From: an uncultured Lachnospira sp.
GTDB lineage: Bacteria; Bacillota; Clostridia; Lachnospirales; Lachnospiraceae
Assembly: GCA_934343805.1 (NCBI GenBank)
Contig: CAKRIN010000014.1
Span: 4,523 to 68,522 of the forward strand
Length of the DNA stretch: 64,000 nucleotides
Direction: 5' to 3'
Shown: piece by piece, positions 62,313 to 64,000 of the stretch
How positions within the stretch are numbered: position 1 is the first letter of the stretch
Layout of the letters: each line of letters opens with the position of its first letter
Translations under genes and position numbers: made by a program
The notes under the pieces: model-generated
What the model was told of the DNA's origin: nothing
What the model saw: the letters and a program-made list of their open reading frames with translations, nothing else
The model's database searches: none

Positions 62313-63572
62313 TTATAATTCCAACGAATCTGCATTTAGTAAAAATTCATACACATTCATGATTAAAATACCATGCTCATTATAAAATGGTTTTGGTGTA
62401 TCAGATGTAATTACAATCTTCTTAAATGAATCATTTATTTTCAAAAAAGGGCGGATTTCCTGTGTCATTTTTGCTTCCGTCTCCAGCATGTACGCTGACT
62501 GGATATAGTACTTTTTAGAACCCTTACTGCAGATAAAATCAACTTCCAGTTGTTTTTTTATCGGTTTTGCATTCTTCCCCTTTTCAACAACAGTCAGATT
62601 ACCAACATCAACATGAAATCCTCTCATTCTTAATTCATTGTAAATTACATTCTCCATAGAATGTGTCACTTCCATCTGTCTATAATGAATTCTTGAATTT
62701 CTGAGTCCCATATCCATAAAATAGTACTTCAATGGCGTACCGATATAGGATTTTCCCTTAATATCATATCTATTTGCTTCTTCAATTAAAAATGCATCTT
62801 CCAAATATTCAATATATTTTGTAATAGTTGTTGCGGTAATCTTTGAGTTATTTATACTTTTAAATGTTTTCTGAAGTTTGTTAGGATTCGTCAAAGCACC
62901 TATTGCAGATGCCAAAACATCCAGCAGTGCTTCCATTTCTCCAACATTTCTTATCTTATTTCGCTTTACAATATCGCTAATATATGTCTCTTGAAACAGG
63001 TTATCCAGAAGCGTCATTTTCTGCTCATCCGTTCCAGCCAATACTACCAATGGAATACCGCCATAAGTAATATATTCGTTCCATCCATCATATTTGTTAC
63101 CATCATAGCAGCTCATAAATTCCGAAAAGCTCAAAGGGTACATATGAACCTCATCCCCTCTGCCGCCAAATTCAGTTGCTATATCTCTGGACAAAAACTT
63201 TGCATTACTTCCCGTTACAAACACATCACAATTCTTCTTATCCGCTAAACCATTAAGCACGCTCACAAACTCATCAAGCAACTGTACTTCATCTAAAAGA
63301 AAGTAATATTTTTCATCATCTTGAATCTGTTCCTTTGCCCAAGGGTAAAAGATTTTCGGGTCTCGGTATTCTATATTATCAAATAAATCAAATGCCATTT
63401 CGATGATGTGTTTTTCATCTATTCCATTTTCAAGCAAATGATTTTTAAACAGAGTCCGCAATAAATATGATTTTCCACATCTTCTTATTCCTGTTACAAT
63501 TTTAATCAGACCATTTCCTTCACGCTTTATAAGTTGTTCCAAATAATAATCTCTTTTAATCTCTTTTGCCAT
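62313..63572 (-). CDS. AAA-type ATPase with DUF4143 C-terminal domain
   Basis: The 419-residue protein has Walker A GIRRCGKS (28-35) and Walker B YYFLLDEVQLLDEF, the sensor region VFVTGSNAKFLSRDIATEFGGRG, and a DUF4143 nuclease-like C-terminus with VDFICSKGSKKYYIQSAYM. Such proteins are common in gut bacteria and their role is not known. It is monocistronic. A GGAGG-type site precedes the ATG. Confidence 0.92.
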   Translation of the reverse strand: MAKEIKRDYYLEQLIKREGNGLIKIVTGIRRCGKSYLLRTLFKNHLLENGIDEKHIIEMAFDLFDNIEYRDPKIFYPWAKEQIQDDEKYYFLLDEVQLLDEFVSVLNGLADKKNCDVFVTGSNAKFLSRDIATEFGGRGDEVHMYPLSFSEFMSCYDGNKYDGWNEYITYGGIPLVVLAGTDEQKMTLLDNLFQETYISDIVKRNKIRNVGEMEALLDVLASAIGALTNPNKLQKTFKSINNSKITATTITKYIEYLEDAFLIEEANRYDIKGKSYIGTPLKYYFMDMGLRNSRIHYRQMEVTHSMENVIYNELRMRGFHVDVGNLTVVEKGKNAKPIKKQLEVDFICSKGSKKYYIQSAYMLETEAKMTQEIRPFLKINDSFKKIVITSDTPKPFYNEHGILIMNVYEFLLNADSLEL

Positions 63573-63904
63573 GATATCCCTCCTAAAAGAAATTTCGGTT
63601 ATTATATCCCTAAATATCTTTTATTATACCCAACAACATTATATTATTCAATTATTCTATAAGATATTATGGTCAATTTTTACCAAAATATCTTTCAGAT
63701 TATTTTTGTATATCGTCAGACTGACAAACTTGAATTGAGATTTCACATATTCTAAGGAATTTAATAATTGTTATATTATGTTATATCTTCCCATACGAGT
63801 TTACGAACTCTGATAAGGGAAAAAATAAGGGAAAGAAATTCCTATACAACAGTATAACACAAAATAAAAGCGACATGGTGAACTGATTGGAATGCTTCTG
63901 ATTT
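63573..63904. other. Non-coding stretch at the right end
   Basis: No convincing gene, RNA or strong hairpin was seen in these 330 A+T-rich bases, apart from the upstream region of the ATPase gene. A short repeat AAGGGAAA occurs twice near 63816-63836. Confidence 0.5.
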
Positions 63905-64000
63905 TTATAAATGATGATTGAATGATACCGCAGTATCTATATATTCTTTTTGTTCTGCTGTATTCTTCTTCACATTAGTTGTTTGAAAGAATTTAGAACC
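63905..64000 (-). CDS. Possible C-terminal fragment of a gene cut by the window edge
   Basis: A minus-strand frame is open from the window edge for 31 codons to TAA at 63905-63907, ending TAEQKEYIDTAVSFNHHL. The composition is protein-like, but a frame of this length can be open by chance. The family cannot be named. Confidence 0.3.
   Translation of the reverse strand, partial: GSKFFQTTNVKKNTAEQKEYIDTAVSFNHHL

Overview
The window looks like a chromosomal segment of a gut-type Clostridia, most likely a Lachnospiraceae (inferred from A+T-rich coding sequence, strong AGGAGG ribosome sites, a SUF-only Fe-S system, KtrAB/KdpDE-type potassium genes, LytTR-DUF3021 pairs and sorting signals of the PxTGD type). 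Nearly all genes lie on the minus strand in long operons. I could not run any search or folding program; family names come from recognised motifs.

Layout. 0-9.7 kb: a membrane-anchored propeller-like protein and a KAP NTPase, peptidase T (+), a lipoprotein nuclease with a small companion, two large GC-rich palindromic elements (5.6-6.1 kb), a RelQ-type alarmone synthetase, ThrH, a MalY-type lyase and a DUF3737 protein. 9.7-14.7 kb: sufCBDSU with promoter and terminator. 14.8-19.0 kb: a c-di-GMP phosphodiesterase and divergent glpK. 19-22 kb: a PII protein / APC permease / ornithine-cyclodeaminase-like operon behind a leader hairpin. 22.1-26.9 kb: a broken chemotaxis receptor and a potassium operon (ktrB, trkA, small membrane protein, kdpD-like, kdpE). 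26.9-30.2 kb: a LytTR/DUF3021/ABC exporter operon, then a block of hairpin repeats.

30.8-49.2 kb holds a cobalamin operon of 18 genes under one B12 riboswitch: btuFCD uptake, anaerobic corrin ring synthesis (cbiC, D, F, G, H, J, ET), amidation and lower-ligand steps (a cbiA-cobT fusion, cbiP, cbiB, cobU, cobS, cobC), a second CobU-like gene with a broken P-loop, and a U32-like protein at the end. The first steps (precorrin-2, cobalt insertion, CbiL) and the adenosyltransferase are absent here and must be elsewhere if the pathway is complete.

49.2-53.4 kb is the most unusual part: a compact operon of an ACGX-repeat peptide, its radical SAM/SPASM maturase, a flavin/ferredoxin protein, a zinc-type macrodomain, a SirTM-class sirtuin and a nine-cysteine small protein, divergent from an HxlR regulator. 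It joins RiPP-type peptide maturation with reversible ADP-ribosylation, but lacks the GcvH-L/LplA2 partners known for SirTM.

53.8-60.7 kb: two minus-strand cell-wall surface proteins flank a plus-strand LytTR two-component system. The same 11-bp direct repeat pair (21-bp period) lies 28 bp from the -10 box of both surface genes, so the response regulator probably controls both. The right end has an antitoxin-like gene, a YczE/YitT-type membrane protein, a DUF4143 ATPase and possibly the last codons of another gene.
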